57,161 nucleotides of DNA from Novosphingobium sp. Chol11 (GCF_945870625.1 NZ_CAMBTS010000008.1:1-57161); one strand, 5' to 3'; positions 17,232 through 26,656 are shown, counted from the stretch's first letter. Notes: generated from the sequence alone by a model not told the origin. Numbers and translations are program-made.

Positions 17232-17768
17232 TCAGCTCATCTTCGCCAGAATCCGCGCCAGCGAGCGCACATTGCGCGCCGTGCCGCGCCGAGCGAGGCG
17301 GCGCTCGAGGAAAACGGCGGTCATCCGGCTGGCCGCAACGCCTTCAACATAGTCGATATAGAGCGCGCGAGGTCCCAATGCGAGCCTTTCAGGGCCGCGT
17401 TCGGCCTGATCGGCTTTGAGCACCGCGAACTGCGCAGGATCCGCGTCGCCATCAAGGAACATCGTGTGGACATGGGCGTCAGCGCCGTGCCCGGTAAACG
17501 GATTGTCCTCAATGGCGGTGCGCACCTCATCCGCGCTGCGGACCGCGACCACGCTGCGCATATCGAACTTGGCGCGGACCAGCCGTTCCAGCTTTTCCTC
17601 CAGCCCCTGCGTCGGTCGCTCTTCATGATCGAACAGCACATTGCCGCTCGCCACCACCGTCGCGATATTGGAAAGATCCTCGCTCTCGAACGCCGCGCGC
17701 AATTCCGCCATCGTCAGCCGGTTGCCGCCAACATTGATGGAGCCAAGGAGGGCGACGTAGCGGGTCAT
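17232..17768 (-). CDS. DUF1697 domain-containing protein
   Basis: The 178-residue protein begins with [20 protein letters not shown], the diagnostic opening of DUF1697, and continues with [19 protein letters not shown] and [20 protein letters not shown]. The biochemical function of the family is not known. ATG 17768 is one base after the stop of the GIY-YIG gene, so they are translationally coupled. It separates infB from rbfA. Confidence 0.92.
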   Translation of the reverse strand: MTRYVALLGSINVGGNRLTMAELRAAFESEDLSNIATVVASGNVLFDHEERPTQGLEEKLERLVRAKFDMRSVVAVRSADEVRTAIEDNPFTGHGADAHVHTMFLDGDADPAQFAVLKADQAERGPERLALGPRALYIDYVEGVAASRMTAVFLERRLARRGTARNVRSLARILAKMS

Positions 17769-17769
17769 T

Positions 17770-18516
17770 CTATTCAAGTTCCCCAAGGTCGCGACCAGAC
17801 ATAGCTATCGCAACTTCAATCATCCGATTCCAATCGGCACTTTTGCGAGCAACGTCCCAACTCGCTCCGTGGTCGTGCCAAGCGAACTTCTGCCGTCGAA
17901 GCGCCGCTCTGAAACTCTTTGGGTTAAGCCCATATCGCTCCGCAATAGACGGCGCACTATCGTCGCTCCTGACGCGGATCGAGCCGATAACATTTGAAAG
18001 TTCCGCTTTTCTCATGATTGGTAATGCTGCAAGTTTGAGAGCCTGAGCCTTAGCAATCGATCTAAGTCGTCGGATGCGAGCTTGATCAGCACCTTGGTTG
18101 CAGATTGTTAGATTTAGCGGCGGCGCATGGGCCCGTATCAGAGATTCTTCGAGCGATGTCGCTTCATTGGAGGGCCAATAGGTTACTAGCAAATTTGCCT
18201 TCATCCACGCAGATAGCGCAATGTCGGAAGCTGCTGTGAGCCCCCACTTAGAGGGTGGATGCCCTTGAAAGTCGAGTTTCAAGTGTTCGCTTACAAGGAC
18301 AGCCAAACTCTTGCGCGGAGAATGATTTATTGTCCGCCCGTCAAAATGGCATCGATCTGCAAAACCCTGCGCCCCTTCCGCTTTCCCGATGTAGATTAGG
18401 CCGTCACCAACTGGGGTAAGACCAAAGCTCTCAGAGCCGGGATTTAAAAAGAGCGCGTAAACGCCTGTCTCAGGCGAAGGAATGCAATCCATTCGCCTGA
18501 AACGAGGCACACTCAT
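17770..18516 (-). CDS. GIY-YIG domain protein inserted after infB
   Basis: This 248-residue protein has the GIY-YIG elements GVYALF (GVY in place of GIY) and GLIYIGKA (YIG), followed by FADRCHFDGRT (the conserved Arg/His region) and, later, SLEESLIRAH with a candidate catalytic Glu. GIY-YIG domains are DNA-cutting nucleases in UvrC, homing enzymes and restriction enzymes. The C-terminal about 60 residues (SIAERYGLNPKSFRAALRRQ) resemble a helix-turn-helix and could bind DNA. ATG 18516 is preferred to TTG 18537. Codon use is visibly less GC-rich than that of its neighbours, and it interrupts the infB-rbfA order, so it was probably acquired. Confidence 0.75.
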   Translation of the reverse strand: MSVPRFRRMDCIPSPETGVYALFLNPGSESFGLTPVGDGLIYIGKAEGAQGFADRCHFDGRTINHSPRKSLAVLVSEHLKLDFQGHPPSKWGLTAASDIALSAWMKANLLVTYWPSNEATSLEESLIRAHAPPLNLTICNQGADQARIRRLRSIAKAQALKLAALPIMRKAELSNVIGSIRVRSDDSAPSIAERYGLNPKSFRAALRRQKFAWHDHGASWDVARKSADWNRMIEVAIAMSGRDLGELE

Positions 18517-18560
18517 CAAATCCGGCAGCTTACCCAAAACGCGTCAGCTCCCAAGACATC

Positions 18561-21161
18561 TCACAGCGTGCGCACGCGTTCCTCGACCTCGAACACTTCA
18601 AGCTGGTCGCCCGGCTTGATGTCGTTCGTGTCTTGCAACAACACACCGCATTCGAGGCCGCCGCGCACTTCGGCAACGTCGTCCTTGAAGCGCCGCAGCG
18701 ACTGGATGAACGTCTGCGAGATGATGACATCCTGCCGCGTAAGGCGCGCATTGATGCCCTTGCGGATGAAGCCTTCGACGACCAGCAAACCGGCCGCCTT
18801 GTCCTTCTTGCCCGCCGGGAACACCTCTTTGACCTCGGCGCGGCCAACCACGGTCTCGATCCGCTCCGGCCCCAGTTCGCCCGCCATTTCAAGGCGCACA
18901 TCGTCGGTCAGCTGATAGATCACATCGTGGTACTTCATCCGCACCTTGAAGCGCTCGATAAGCTCGCGCGCCTTGGCATTGGGGCGCACGTTGAAGCCGA
19001 TGATCGGTGCGCCGCTGGCCTGCGCCAGTGTCACATCGCTCTCGGTGATCGCGCCCACGCCCGAATTGAGGATGCGCACCTTGATCTCGTCGGTCGAAAT
19101 GCGGTTCAGCGCATTGACGATGGCTTCGGTCGAGCCCTGCACGTCGGCCTTCACCACCACAGCATATTCGATCACCGCCTTCTTGGCAGCGAGCGCAGAG
19201 AACATGTTCTCAAGGCTGGCGGGTTCCTGCGTGGTGCGCTTGGCGGTCGCCTTCTCCTGGCGATAAGCCGCCACTTCGCGCGCGCGCGCTTCGTTTTCGA
19301 CCACGGTCAGCGCGTCGCCTGCCATCGGCACCCCGCCAAGGCCGAGCACCTCGACCGGCAACGATGGCCCGGCTTCCTTGATCTGGCGGCCCTTGTCATC
19401 CAGCATCGCGCGCACGCGGCCCGATTGGGTGCCCACCACCAAGACATCGCCCACTTTGAGCGTGCCGCGATTGATCAGCACCGTGGCGAGCGGGCCCTTG
19501 CCCTTGTCAAGCTTTGCCTCGATCACCGTGGCATCGGCGAAACGATCCGGATTGGCGCGCAGTTCGAGCAGTTCGGCCTGGAGCAGGATCTTCTCGATCA
19601 GCTCGTCCATCCCCGCCCCGGTCTTGGCCGAAACCTCGACGTCCTGCACATCGCCCGACATTTCCTCGACCACCACTTCGTGTTCGAGCAGACGTTCGCG
19701 GATCTTCTGCGCGTTGGCCTCGTGCTTGTCGGCCTTGGTGATCGCCACGATCATCGGCACGCCGGCCGCCTTGGTGTGATTGATCGCCTCGATCGTCTGC
19801 GGCATAATCCCATCGTCAGCGGCGACCACGAGGATCACGATATCGGTGACGTTCGCGCCGCGCATGCGCATTTCGGTGAAGGCTTCGTGGCCCGGCGTAT
19901 CGAGGAAGGTGATCAGATCGCCGCCCTTGGTCTTGATCTGATACGCGCCGATATGCTGCGTAATGCCGCCAGCTTCGCCGCGCACCACATCGGTTCCGCG
20001 CAGCGCATCGAGCAGCGAGGTCTTGCCGTGATCGACATGGCCCATGATCGTCACCACTGGCGGGCGCGGCACCATCGACTCGTCGATATCGACGTCGTCG
20101 GCGCTGTCGATATCGACATCGCTATCCGACACACGCTTGATATTGTGGCCGAATTCCTCGACCAGCAACTCGGCGGTATCCTGATCGATCGACTGGTTGA
20201 TGGTGACCATCATGCCCATCTTGAACAGTGCCTTGACCAGATCGGCGGCCTTTTCGGCCATGCGGTTGGCCAGTTCCTGCACCGTGATGCCCTCGGGCAC
20301 CACAACATCGCGGATCTGCTTTTCGCGCGGCTGCGATTTGCCGGCAAAATGCGCGCGCTTCTCTTTCTCTCGCGCGCGTTTTAGCGCGGCGAGGCTGCGT
20401 GCCCGCGCGCCTTCGTCTTCGTTGAGCGCCTTGCTGACGGTGAGTTTGCCCGCCTGCCGCCGATCCACCGCGCCCTTGTCACGGGGGGATTGCACCGGCT
20501 TCTTCACGACAGGTTCGGGCCGCTTGATCGGCGCCACGGGCGTAAACCGTCGCGGCGCGGTGGTCACAGGCTCGCTGGAAACGTCACTCTTGGTCTCTTC
20601 TGCGCTAACAGTGTCTGGAGTGCTGACAGCGGCGGCCGGCTCGGCAACAGCGGCGGTCTCAGCAACAGGCACCTCAAGCGGCGCTGCCGGGGCAGCATCG
20701 GGCTCTGGTGTCGCCGCAGCGACAGGGGCAGGCGTTTCTGCCGCGACCGCAGCGGGTGCGGCGGCTTTCGGGTTGTTCGCTTCTTCGATCGCGCGCTGGC
20801 GTTCTTCCTGCTCGCGGCGATAGGCAGCTTCCTGCGACTGCAGGCGTGCTTCCTCTGCCTCGCGCAGCAAGCGAGTCTGCATCTCCTGGCGCGATTCGCG
20901 CGATGCCGCGGTAAATGGCGGAGGCGGCGGCGGCGGCGGCGCTGCTGCAACGACCGGCGCGGGCGCTGGCGCGACATCGGCAGGGGCCGCAACCGGCGCG
21001 TCTCCGCTGCCCGGACGCGGCATCAATTTGCGCCGCTTAACCTCGACCACCACCTTGTTGGTGCGGCCATGGCTGAAGGTCTGCTTTACCTCACCGGCCT
21101 CTACCGAGGTCTTGAGGCCCAGCGGCCTGCGGCCCAAGGTCGGCTTCTTGTCATCGCTCAT
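18561..21161 (-). CDS. infB: Translation initiation factor IF-2
   Basis: The 866-residue protein has a long Ala/Pro/Glu-rich N-terminal region (about 50-270), the IF2_N domain ([20 protein letters not shown]), and the GTPase domain with GHVDHGKT at 374-381, DTPGHEAF and TKADK. Two translation-factor beta-barrel domains follow. It places initiator tRNA on the ribosome and hydrolyses GTP at subunit joining. The length is normal for alphaproteobacteria. It lies six bases downstream of the YlxR/L7Ae gene. Confidence 0.98.
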   Translation of the reverse strand: MSDDKKPTLGRRPLGLKTSVEAGEVKQTFSHGRTNKVVVEVKRRKLMPRPGSGDAPVAAPADVAPAPAPVVAAAPPPPPPPPFTAASRESRQEMQTRLLREAEEARLQSQEAAYRREQEERQRAIEEANNPKAAAPAAVAAETPAPVAAATPEPDAAPAAPLEVPVAETAAVAEPAAAVSTPDTVSAEETKSDVSSEPVTTAPRRFTPVAPIKRPEPVVKKPVQSPRDKGAVDRRQAGKLTVSKALNEDEGARARSLAALKRAREKEKRAHFAGKSQPREKQIRDVVVPEGITVQELANRMAEKAADLVKALFKMGMMVTINQSIDQDTAELLVEEFGHNIKRVSDSDVDIDSADDVDIDESMVPRPPVVTIMGHVDHGKTSLLDALRGTDVVRGEAGGITQHIGAYQIKTKGGDLITFLDTPGHEAFTEMRMRGANVTDIVILVVAADDGIMPQTIEAINHTKAAGVPMIVAITKADKHEANAQKIRERLLEHEVVVEEMSGDVQDVEVSAKTGAGMDELIEKILLQAELLELRANPDRFADATVIEAKLDKGKGPLATVLINRGTLKVGDVLVVGTQSGRVRAMLDDKGRQIKEAGPSLPVEVLGLGGVPMAGDALTVVENEARAREVAAYRQEKATAKRTTQEPASLENMFSALAAKKAVIEYAVVVKADVQGSTEAIVNALNRISTDEIKVRILNSGVGAITESDVTLAQASGAPIIGFNVRPNAKARELIERFKVRMKYHDVIYQLTDDVRLEMAGELGPERIETVVGRAEVKEVFPAGKKDKAAGLLVVEGFIRKGINARLTRQDVIISQTFIQSLRRFKDDVAEVRGGLECGVLLQDTNDIKPGDQLEVFEVEERVRTL

Positions 21162-21166
21162 CGAAC

Positions 21167-21919
21167 TTATTCGCCCTTCGTCACATTATCAACATCGGCC
21201 GCCCCGGGGGCTTCCCCCACAGCGGCCTCGTTCAATCCATCATCGCGGCCCAGGAAATGAACGAGGCGGCCGAGCGGCGCCTCGATCCTGCGGACCGCAG
21301 CAGCGTCAGTCAGCGCCAGGTGGACAACATTGTCGCGGCCCAATGCCACAGACAACGCTGCACGGTCCAGCGGCAAGATAAATCCCTTAAGTCCGGTGCC
21401 TTCCGCCATTTGGCCCACCCGCCATGCCTGCGCGAGCTTGTTGGGGCCATCGCTTCCGGCATCGCTGGCATGTGCCAGCCACAGCACCGTGCCCGCCCGC
21501 GCCGCCTGCGCAATGCGCTCGGTGCCCATCAGCAACGTTCCGGCGCGCAGCTCGATGCCCAGCCGGTCGGTCAGCGCGCGGGTCAGCGCGGCTTCGGTGC
21601 GCGCACCCAGATCTGGCGGAATGTCGATGCGCGCGCCTTTGAAGCCGCGCACCAGTGCGCCCTTAAGCTTGCCATTGGCCAGCGCGGTTTCCAGCGCGGC
21701 GCGGGTCACACCGATCCATGCGCCGCGCCCGGGCGCGCGCGCCAAAGCATCGGGCATCACCTTACCTTCGCTCGAAATCGCCAGCCGCACCAACGCGCCG
21801 CGCGCATCATGGCGGCCGGTGAGCACACATTTGCGCTCCGGCTGGGCCTCCTTTTCAGGAACACCCGCCGCCGCGCTCTGGATGTCGGACGTTAGCGGCT
21901 CATTGTGAGGATTCCGCAT
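21167..21919 (-). CDS. YlxR-family (DUF448) RNA-binding protein fused to an L7Ae-like domain
   Basis: The 250-residue protein joins an N-terminal YlxR domain (RKCVLTGRHDARGALVRLA, ARAPGRGAWI) to a C-terminal L7Ae/L30e-like domain (LTDRLGIELRAGTLLMGTER, then LWLAHASDAGSDGPNKLAQA). YlxR is encoded between nusA and infB in many bacteria and has been linked to nucleoid-associated regulation and RNA binding. The fused form is typical of alphaproteobacteria. ATG 21919 (MRNPHNEPLTSD) lies inside the end of nusA, overlapping by 20 bases; a start further inside cannot be excluded. Confidence 0.9.
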   Translation of the reverse strand: MRNPHNEPLTSDIQSAAAGVPEKEAQPERKCVLTGRHDARGALVRLAISSEGKVMPDALARAPGRGAWIGVTRAALETALANGKLKGALVRGFKGARIDIPPDLGARTEAALTRALTDRLGIELRAGTLLMGTERIAQAARAGTVLWLAHASDAGSDGPNKLAQAWRVGQMAEGTGLKGFILPLDRAALSVALGRDNVVHLALTDAAAVRRIEAPLGRLVHFLGRDDGLNEAAVGEAPGAADVDNVTKGE

Positions 21920-23555
21920 GGGCGGCCTCCTCGGTTGCAGACGTTGAGTCTGCTGCGGGTTCATCTTCGAACCAATGGGCGCGGGCGGCCATGATGATCT
22001 CGTTGCCCTGTTCTTCGGTCAAACCGTATTCACCCAGCACGCCGCCCTTGTCTTCGGCGCGCTCCGAGCGCTCGCGGCGCGGATCGGTCTGCGATGTGCT
22101 GCGGCGGCGCTGCTCGCCCCCGCGCTTCTTGGCGATCAGTTCATCGGTGGCCAGATCGGCCAGATCGTCCAGCGTCAAAATGCCCGCTTTGCCCAATGTT
22201 ACCAGCATCGCTTCGGTCAGGTGCGGCATCTCGGCGAGCGCATCTTCGACGCCAAGGCCGCGGCGCTCTTCACGCTGGCCATCCTCGCGCCGCTCAAGCG
22301 CTTCGGTGGCGCGGCTTTGCAGTTCCTGACCCAGCTCCTCGTCAAAGCCTTCGATCGCGGCCAATTCGGCCATGTCGATAAACGCCACTTCTTCAAGCTC
22401 GCTGAACCCTTCGGCCACGAGCAGCTGCGAGAGCGTCTCGTCCACATCGAGCTCTTCCTCGAACATCTTCGAGCGTTCGGTAAATTCGCGCTGGCGCTTC
22501 TCCGATGATTCCGCCTCGGTCAGAATGTCGATGGCAGAGCAGGTCAGCGAGGAGGCAAGCCGCACATTCTGGCCGCGCCGCCCGATGGCGAGCGACAACT
22601 GATCATCTGGCACGACGACCTCGATGCGGCTCTCTTCCTCGTCGATCACCACGCGGCTGACGGTCGCGGGCTGGAGCGCATTGACAACAAACGTCGCGGT
22701 GTCCTCGCTCCACGGGATGATGTCGATCTTCTCGCCCTGCAGTTCCTGCACCACCGCCTGAACGCGGCTGCCCTTCATGCCGACGCAGGCACCAACCGGA
22801 TCGATCCCGCTGTCGCGGCTGATCACGCCGATCTTGGCGCGCGATCCCGGGTCGCGCGCGGCGGCCTTGATCTCGATAATGCCGTCATAGATTTCGGGCA
22901 CTTCCTGCGCGAACAGCTTCTTCATGAATTCGGGATGCGCGCGGCTGAGGAAAATCTGCGGCCCACGGTTCTGGCGCTCGACCTTCATGATCCACGCCCG
23001 CACCCGCTCGCCCACGCGCGGCACTTCGCGCGGGATCTGCTGATCGCGGCGGATCACGCCCTCGGCGCGGCCCAGATTGACGATGACATGGCCGAATTCG
23101 ACCGACTTGATCACACCAGTGATCACTTCGCCCGCGCGGTCCTTGAATTCCTCATACTGTCGATCGCGCTCGGCATCGCGAACCTTTTGAAAAATCACCT
23201 GCTTGGCCGATTGCGCATCGATGCGGCCCAAATCAACAGGCGGCAGCGGATCGACGATAAAATCGCCGACTTTCGCGCCCGGCTGCAGCTTTTCGGCGGC
23301 TTTGAGGTCGATCTGCTTGAAATAGTCTTCAACTTCTTCGACCACTTCGACCACGCGCCACAGGCGCAGATCGCCAGTGCGCGGATCGAGCTTGGCGCGG
23401 ATATCGTTCTCCGCGCCATAGCGGTTGCGCGCCGATTTCTGGATCGCTTCTTCCATCGCTTCGATCACGATCGACTTGTCGATCATCTTCTCGGTGGCGA
23501 CCGCGTTGGCGATCGCGAGAAGCTCGGCGCGGTTGGCAGAAATCGCACTGGCCAT
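21900..23555 (-). CDS. nusA: Transcription termination/antitermination protein NusA
   Basis: The 551-residue protein has an N-terminal RNA-polymerase-binding domain (IDKSIVIEAMEEAIQKSARN), an S1 domain (VITGVIKSVEFGHVIVNLGR), two KH domains (GACVGMKGSRVQAVVQELQG and LAIGRRGQNVRLASSL), and C-terminal helix-hairpin-helix repeats (FDEELGQELQSRA, LATDEL). NusA controls pausing, termination and antitermination. The acidic tail EDEPAADS-type extension is common in this order. It follows rimP by a three-base gap. Confidence 0.98.
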   Translation of the reverse strand: MASAISANRAELLAIANAVATEKMIDKSIVIEAMEEAIQKSARNRYGAENDIRAKLDPRTGDLRLWRVVEVVEEVEDYFKQIDLKAAEKLQPGAKVGDFIVDPLPPVDLGRIDAQSAKQVIFQKVRDAERDRQYEEFKDRAGEVITGVIKSVEFGHVIVNLGRAEGVIRRDQQIPREVPRVGERVRAWIMKVERQNRGPQIFLSRAHPEFMKKLFAQEVPEIYDGIIEIKAAARDPGSRAKIGVISRDSGIDPVGACVGMKGSRVQAVVQELQGEKIDIIPWSEDTATFVVNALQPATVSRVVIDEEESRIEVVVPDDQLSLAIGRRGQNVRLASSLTCSAIDILTEAESSEKRQREFTERSKMFEEELDVDETLSQLLVAEGFSELEEVAFIDMAELAAIEGFDEELGQELQSRATEALERREDGQREERRGLGVEDALAEMPHLTEAMLVTLGKAGILTLDDLADLATDELIAKKRGGEQRRRSTSQTDPRRERSERAEDKGGVLGEYGLTEEQGNEIIMAARAHWFEDEPAADSTSATEEAAHAESSQ

Positions 23556-23558
23556 GGG

Positions 23559-24143
23559 TTAGTCTTCCTGTTCCTCAACGGTGTCGTCGGTTCCGTCCAA
23601 CACTTCTTCATCTACACCAGAAGTATCGAGCGGGCGGGTAGCGGCGATCAGCTTATCCGTCAGGAAAAGCTTCGCATTGGTCACGAGCGCGAAGGGCACC
23701 GCATACAGCACACCTTCGTCCTCGATCGAAATCGTTGCGGTCGCGGCATCGAAGCCCGCCAGAAACCCGCGATAGCGCTTGCGCCCCTCATGCAGCTCGG
23801 CCAGTTCGATCCGCGCTTCCTGCCCGGTCCAGTTCTCGAAATCCTTGGGCCGGGTCAGCGGACGGTCGATCCCGGGCGAGCTCACTTCAAGTCGGTAGGC
23901 CTCTTCGATCAGCGTCACGCCCTGTTCTTCCAGCGCATCGATCCGGTCGGAAATGCGGTGCGACAGTTCAGCACAGTCCGCGATCACCAGTTGCCCTGTT
24001 TCCGGGCGCTCTGCCATGATCTGCAACGTGTGCTCTTCATCGCCCACTTCGCCCTTGCCATAAAGACGCACGCGCACGAGGTCGAGACCGAGGCTGGCGA
24101 CCTCTTCCTCCACAATCTCGATAATCTGCGCCATTTGCGTCAT
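23559..24143 (-). CDS. rimP: Ribosome maturation factor RimP
   Basis: The 194-residue protein shows the RimP pattern: IIEIVEEEVASLGLDLVRVR at the N-terminus, DCAELSHRISDRIDALEE, YRLEVSSPGIDRPL (family signature) and a C-terminal SH3-like barrel. It acts in 30S maturation. ATG 24143 (MTQMAQ) is chosen; ATG 24134 is nearly as good. An acidic tail of about 30 residues extends past the usual end. It is the first gene of the minus-strand operon running to pnp. Confidence 0.95.
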   Translation of the reverse strand: MTQMAQIIEIVEEEVASLGLDLVRVRLYGKGEVGDEEHTLQIMAERPETGQLVIADCAELSHRISDRIDALEEQGVTLIEEAYRLEVSSPGIDRPLTRPKDFENWTGQEARIELAELHEGRKRYRGFLAGFDAATATISIEDEGVLYAVPFALVTNAKLFLTDKLIAATRPLDTSGVDEEVLDGTDDTVEEQED

Positions 24144-24234
24144 GCATGCTCCGCTGGGCAAACCTGCCGTTCCCGCCAGTCGCTATCAAACGAGCCGATA
24201 TCAAAACATTCGATAGAGAAAGCGTTATCGTGCC

Positions 24235-24250
24235 GGTCCTTGCGAGGACC
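24235..24250 (-). promoter_or_regulatory. Hairpin in the leader of the rimP-nusA operon
   Basis: GGTCCT-TGCG-AGGACC is a perfect six-base stem with a four-base loop about 90 bases upstream of rimP, with no T run after it. The rimP-nusA leader is known in other bacteria to be a regulatory site (feedback by NusA), so a role in operon control is possible; nothing further can be read. Confidence 0.35.
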
Positions 24251-24320
24251 AGCCCAGACTCCGCTTGCACAATGTCAGGAACGTTTGCCAGTTAGGCGCG
24301 GCATTTGAAAAACGCAAGCG

Positions 24321-24347
24321 AAAAGGCAGCGGCTAATCGCGCCTGCC
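24321..24347 (-). terminator. Probable terminator after the exported methyltransferase gene
   Basis: On the minus strand GGCAGGCG pairs with CGCTGCC (one bulged base) around an eight-base loop and is followed by TTTT. It starts about 22 bases after the stop at 24370 and should isolate that gene from the rimP operon downstream. Confidence 0.55.
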
Positions 24348-24369
24348 ACTATTCCCGCAGCTTTTGATG

Positions 24370-25101
24370 TCAGCTCTTTGGCTTCATGAAGCGGTAGACA
24401 AACTGGTCGGACTTGCCGCGAATGGCGGGATCAAACACATTCTTGCTGCGATCGTCCGCCGCGTTGGCCAGCACCTTGCTCTCCCCGTCAAAGGTGAAAC
24501 CTGCGGCGATTACTTCGGCTTTCAGCGCCTCGGCGTCGATCCGGTGCAATGTATCGACATCGCGCATGCCCGAACCCGCCGCGGCGCTGTGATCGAGAAT
24601 GATGTAAAATCCGCCCGGCTTGAGCGCGGCAAAAACTGCGGCATTGACCGCAGCGATCGTCTGCGGCGGCAGCTTGGCGCTGTGCAGGTCATGATAATTC
24701 TGCGCGGTCCACACCACGTCGGCGGTGCCGGCCGGGGCCACATCGGTAAGCGCGCGAATCGCAACCTCGACATTCTTGTAGGCAGGCTCCGCGCCCAAAG
24801 CCGTAACCGCCGCCGCCGCCTTCGGATAAGCTTTGGCGAACTGGTCTGGCACCAGCGCGATCACATGGCCCTTGGGCCCCACGGCTTTCGAGAATATGCG
24901 CGTAAAATAGCCGCCGCCAGGCAGCATATCGACAACCGTCTTGCCCGGTTTGACTTTGGCGAAGGTGATCATCGCGGCTGGCTTGCGGGCGGCATCGCGC
25001 GCAATGTCGTCGGCCGGGCGGGCGGCGTTGCTGATCGTGGCTGCGCTCAGCGCGAGAGCGATGATGGCAAGCGCGGGGAACGAAAAGACGTTGTTGTTCA
25101 C
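24370..25101 (-). CDS. Exported class I SAM-dependent methyltransferase-like protein
   Basis: The 243-residue protein has a signal peptide (about 1-26, ending ATISNAA) and a Rossmann methyltransferase domain. Motif I is VVDMLPGGGYFTRIFSKAVG (about 56-75), a TADVVWTAQNYHDLH segment follows, and GGFYIILDHSA is the later strand. An exported protein with this fold is surprising because SAM is cytoplasmic, yet such proteins are widespread in Proteobacteria and their role is unknown. It is transcribed alone, with a probable terminator behind it. Confidence 0.85.
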   Translation of the reverse strand: MNNNVFSFPALAIIALALSAATISNAARPADDIARDAARKPAAMITFAKVKPGKTVVDMLPGGGYFTRIFSKAVGPKGHVIALVPDQFAKAYPKAAAAVTALGAEPAYKNVEVAIRALTDVAPAGTADVVWTAQNYHDLHSAKLPPQTIAAVNAAVFAALKPGGFYIILDHSAAAGSGMRDVDTLHRIDAEALKAEVIAAGFTFDGESKVLANAADDRSKNVFDPAIRGKSDQFVYRFMKPKS

Positions 25102-25206
25102 GGCGGCCGACTCCCGGCGGTGGAACCCGATTAGATTATGCCGTAAATCGGCGCAGGTGCCAACCGCGAAAAATTTGGAATGTTAAAGGTCGCGGATTAC
25201 CCATAG

Positions 25207-25223
25207 TTGGCATATTTTGCCAA
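25207..25223. promoter_or_regulatory. Inverted repeat, candidate activator site for the sigma-54 promoter
   Basis: TTGGCA-TATTT-TGCCAA is a perfect six-base inverted repeat centred about 110 bases before the predicted start of transcription. That is the usual distance for an enhancer-binding protein such as PspF. The identity of the binding protein is inference. Confidence 0.4.
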
Positions 25224-25296
25224 ATTTTGGCTTCGGGGTCAGGGTGTCTTCGCGTAATCAGGGCCGAAAATGCCGGTTTTCCATGGCTTTCTCAAA

Positions 25297-25313
25297 TTGG
25301 CACGCCCCGTGCA
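25297..25313 (+). promoter_or_regulatory. Sigma-54 (-24/-12) promoter of the PspC gene pair
   Basis: TTGGCACG-CCCC-GTGCA matches the sigma-54 consensus (TTGGCACG-N4-TTGCA) at all but one base. The invariant GG (25299-25300) and GC (25311-25312) are exactly ten bases apart. Transcription would start near 25324, 55 bases before the first gene. Sigma-54 control is the hallmark of psp operons. Confidence 0.75.
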
Positions 25314-25378
25314 ATGCGGTGCGCATCTGCCGGACCAGACACCGCGCAGTCCCAAACCAACCGCAAGGAACCTCCGTT

Positions 25379-25543
25379 ATGGCCACTTTCCGCAATTTCA
25401 CCACCCCGATCATCAGCGCCGCAGCCGCACTCACTTTGTCATTCTTGGCGATCAGCAACACAGTGTCGACGCCGGCCGCCGCCGCAAAACTTGCCCTTGC
25501 CGCAGCCCCCGCAACGGCCGCCACCGTGGCAGACGTGGCATGA
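25379..25543 (+). CDS. Small hypothetical membrane or exported protein upstream of PspC
   Basis: The 54-residue protein has one hydrophobic segment (ISAAAALTLSFLAIS, about 12-26) followed by an Ala-rich tail ending at residue 54. It could be a cleaved export signal with a short product or a single-span membrane protein. I do not recognise a family; it is not PspB, which has a charged coiled-coil tail. AAGGA lies ten bases before ATG 25379. Its stop overlaps the PspC-gene start (ATGA), so the two are coupled and share the sigma-54 promoter. Confidence 0.65.
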   Translation: MATFRNFTTPIISAAAALTLSFLAISNTVSTPAAAAKLALAAAPATAATVADVA

Positions 25544-25758
25544 GCGACTTGCGTTTTGAGGACCCCTCGCCCCGCCCTGCCCGCCAAGGCTTCCGTCTCG
25601 GCAAGGACCGGGCCAAACTCATGGGCGTCTGCGCCGGGATCGCCAATGCGACCGGGCTCGACGTCACCCTCGTCCGCGTCGCCTGGGTGATCGGCACGCT
25701 GGTCGGCTTCGGCTCGCTGATCCTGATCTATCTCGCCATCGGCCTGATCGCCGATTGA
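25540..25758 (+). CDS. PspC-domain membrane protein
   Basis: The 72-residue protein is a minimal PspC domain: a basic start (FRLGKDRAKLMGVCAGIANA), the typical TGLDVTLVRVAWVIGTLVG and one long hydrophobic segment (about 44-70). PspC is an inner-membrane sensor/effector of the phage-shock response to envelope stress. ATG 25540 overlaps the stop of the small gene before it. No pspA or pspB is adjacent, so this is either a split-off part of the system or a stand-alone PspC. The sigma-54 promoter upstream supports psp-type control. Confidence 0.85.
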   Translation: MSDLRFEDPSPRPARQGFRLGKDRAKLMGVCAGIANATGLDVTLVRVAWVIGTLVGFGSLILIYLAIGLIAD

Positions 25759-25811
25759 GCGCAACCGGGGGCGCTCTCCGCCGCGCAGAGAGCACCACCT
25801 GGTGGCAATGG

Positions 25812-26597
25812 CTAGTGCTCGCCGCCTGCAAACGGCGAGAAATTGGTCTTCGTGTCAAACACGTCATACCCCTCGCGCCGCTTGAGAAATCCGATCACAG
25901 CATAAGTCACCGGGGTCAGGAGCACTTCCCACGCCACTTTCATCGCCCAGTTGACCAGCATGACCGTCAGCAGCGATTGCGTGGTCCAGACGCCAAGAAA
26001 CGCAATGGGATAAAAAAGCGCGCTATCGACCGCTTGGCCAAAGAACGTCGAGCCGATCGTGCGGGTCCAAAGGTATTTGCCCCCGGTCAGCACCTTCATC
26101 CGCGCCAACACGAAACTGTTGACAAACTCGCCCGCCCAGAACGCGGTGATCGACGCGATGACGATCCGATACGTGCTGCCAAAGACCGAGTCATAAGTCG
26201 TCTGGCAGATCGCGCCTGCGGATGATTGCTTCACCAGATCGGCAAACAGCGGGTTGGCGCTGGAGGCGCAGCCCCAATCGGGCGAAGGCGGCATGGCGAC
26301 TACAACCGTGCTCATCAGCGCCATGAACAGCAGCGCGAAAAAGCCCATCCACACGCAGCGCCGCGCGTTGGCATAGCCGTAAACCTCGGTCAGCACATCG
26401 CCCAGCACATACGACACCGGGAAAAACAGGATCCCCGCCCCGAAGGTCCAGCCGCCGACAGTCGCCAGCTTTGACGCACCAATCAGGTTCGACAACAACA
26501 GGATGCCTACGAACGAGGCCATCATGAAGTCGAAATAGCGAAAATGGCGGCGCGCGCCGTCGGTGCCATCGATGCGAACAGGATTGTGCTGATTCAT
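25812..26597 (-). CDS. Queuosine precursor transporter (YhhQ family)
   Basis: The 261-residue protein has about six membrane segments and the YhhQ/QueT-superfamily signature: FFPVSYVLGDVLTEVYGYANARR near residues 58-80 (given here by its key residues G, D, E, Y), then FVNSFVLARMKVLTGG and TIGSTFFGQAVDSALFYPIA. These proteins import preQ0/preQ1 for queuosine tRNA modification. ATG 26597 (MNQHNPVR) was chosen over upstream starts because family homology begins about 20 residues later. A roughly 30-residue insert around CASSANPLFADLVKQ, in a loop, is typical of some alphaproteobacterial members. Confidence 0.9.
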   Translation of the reverse strand: MNQHNPVRIDGTDGARRHFRYFDFMMASFVGILLLSNLIGASKLATVGGWTFGAGILFFPVSYVLGDVLTEVYGYANARRCVWMGFFALLFMALMSTVVVAMPPSPDWGCASSANPLFADLVKQSSAGAICQTTYDSVFGSTYRIVIASITAFWAGEFVNSFVLARMKVLTGGKYLWTRTIGSTFFGQAVDSALFYPIAFLGVWTTQSLLTVMLVNWAMKVAWEVLLTPVTYAVIGFLKRREGYDVFDTKTNFSPFAGGEH

Positions 26598-26656
26598 GGG
26601 CACGATGCCTATCGTCATTTGCGCAAGCCGCAAAGCCACCTTATGAAGCGCAGCAG

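Noticed and set aside
18633..20384. 583-residue open frame on the plus strand opposite infB
   Set aside because: It is the antisense of a well-supported infB; His/Arg/Asp-rich composition is typical of frames opposite GC-rich genes, and no family motif appears.
22935..24308. 457-residue open frame opposite nusA and rimP
   Set aside because: Antisense shadow rich in Arg, His and Asp; both genes beneath it are certain.
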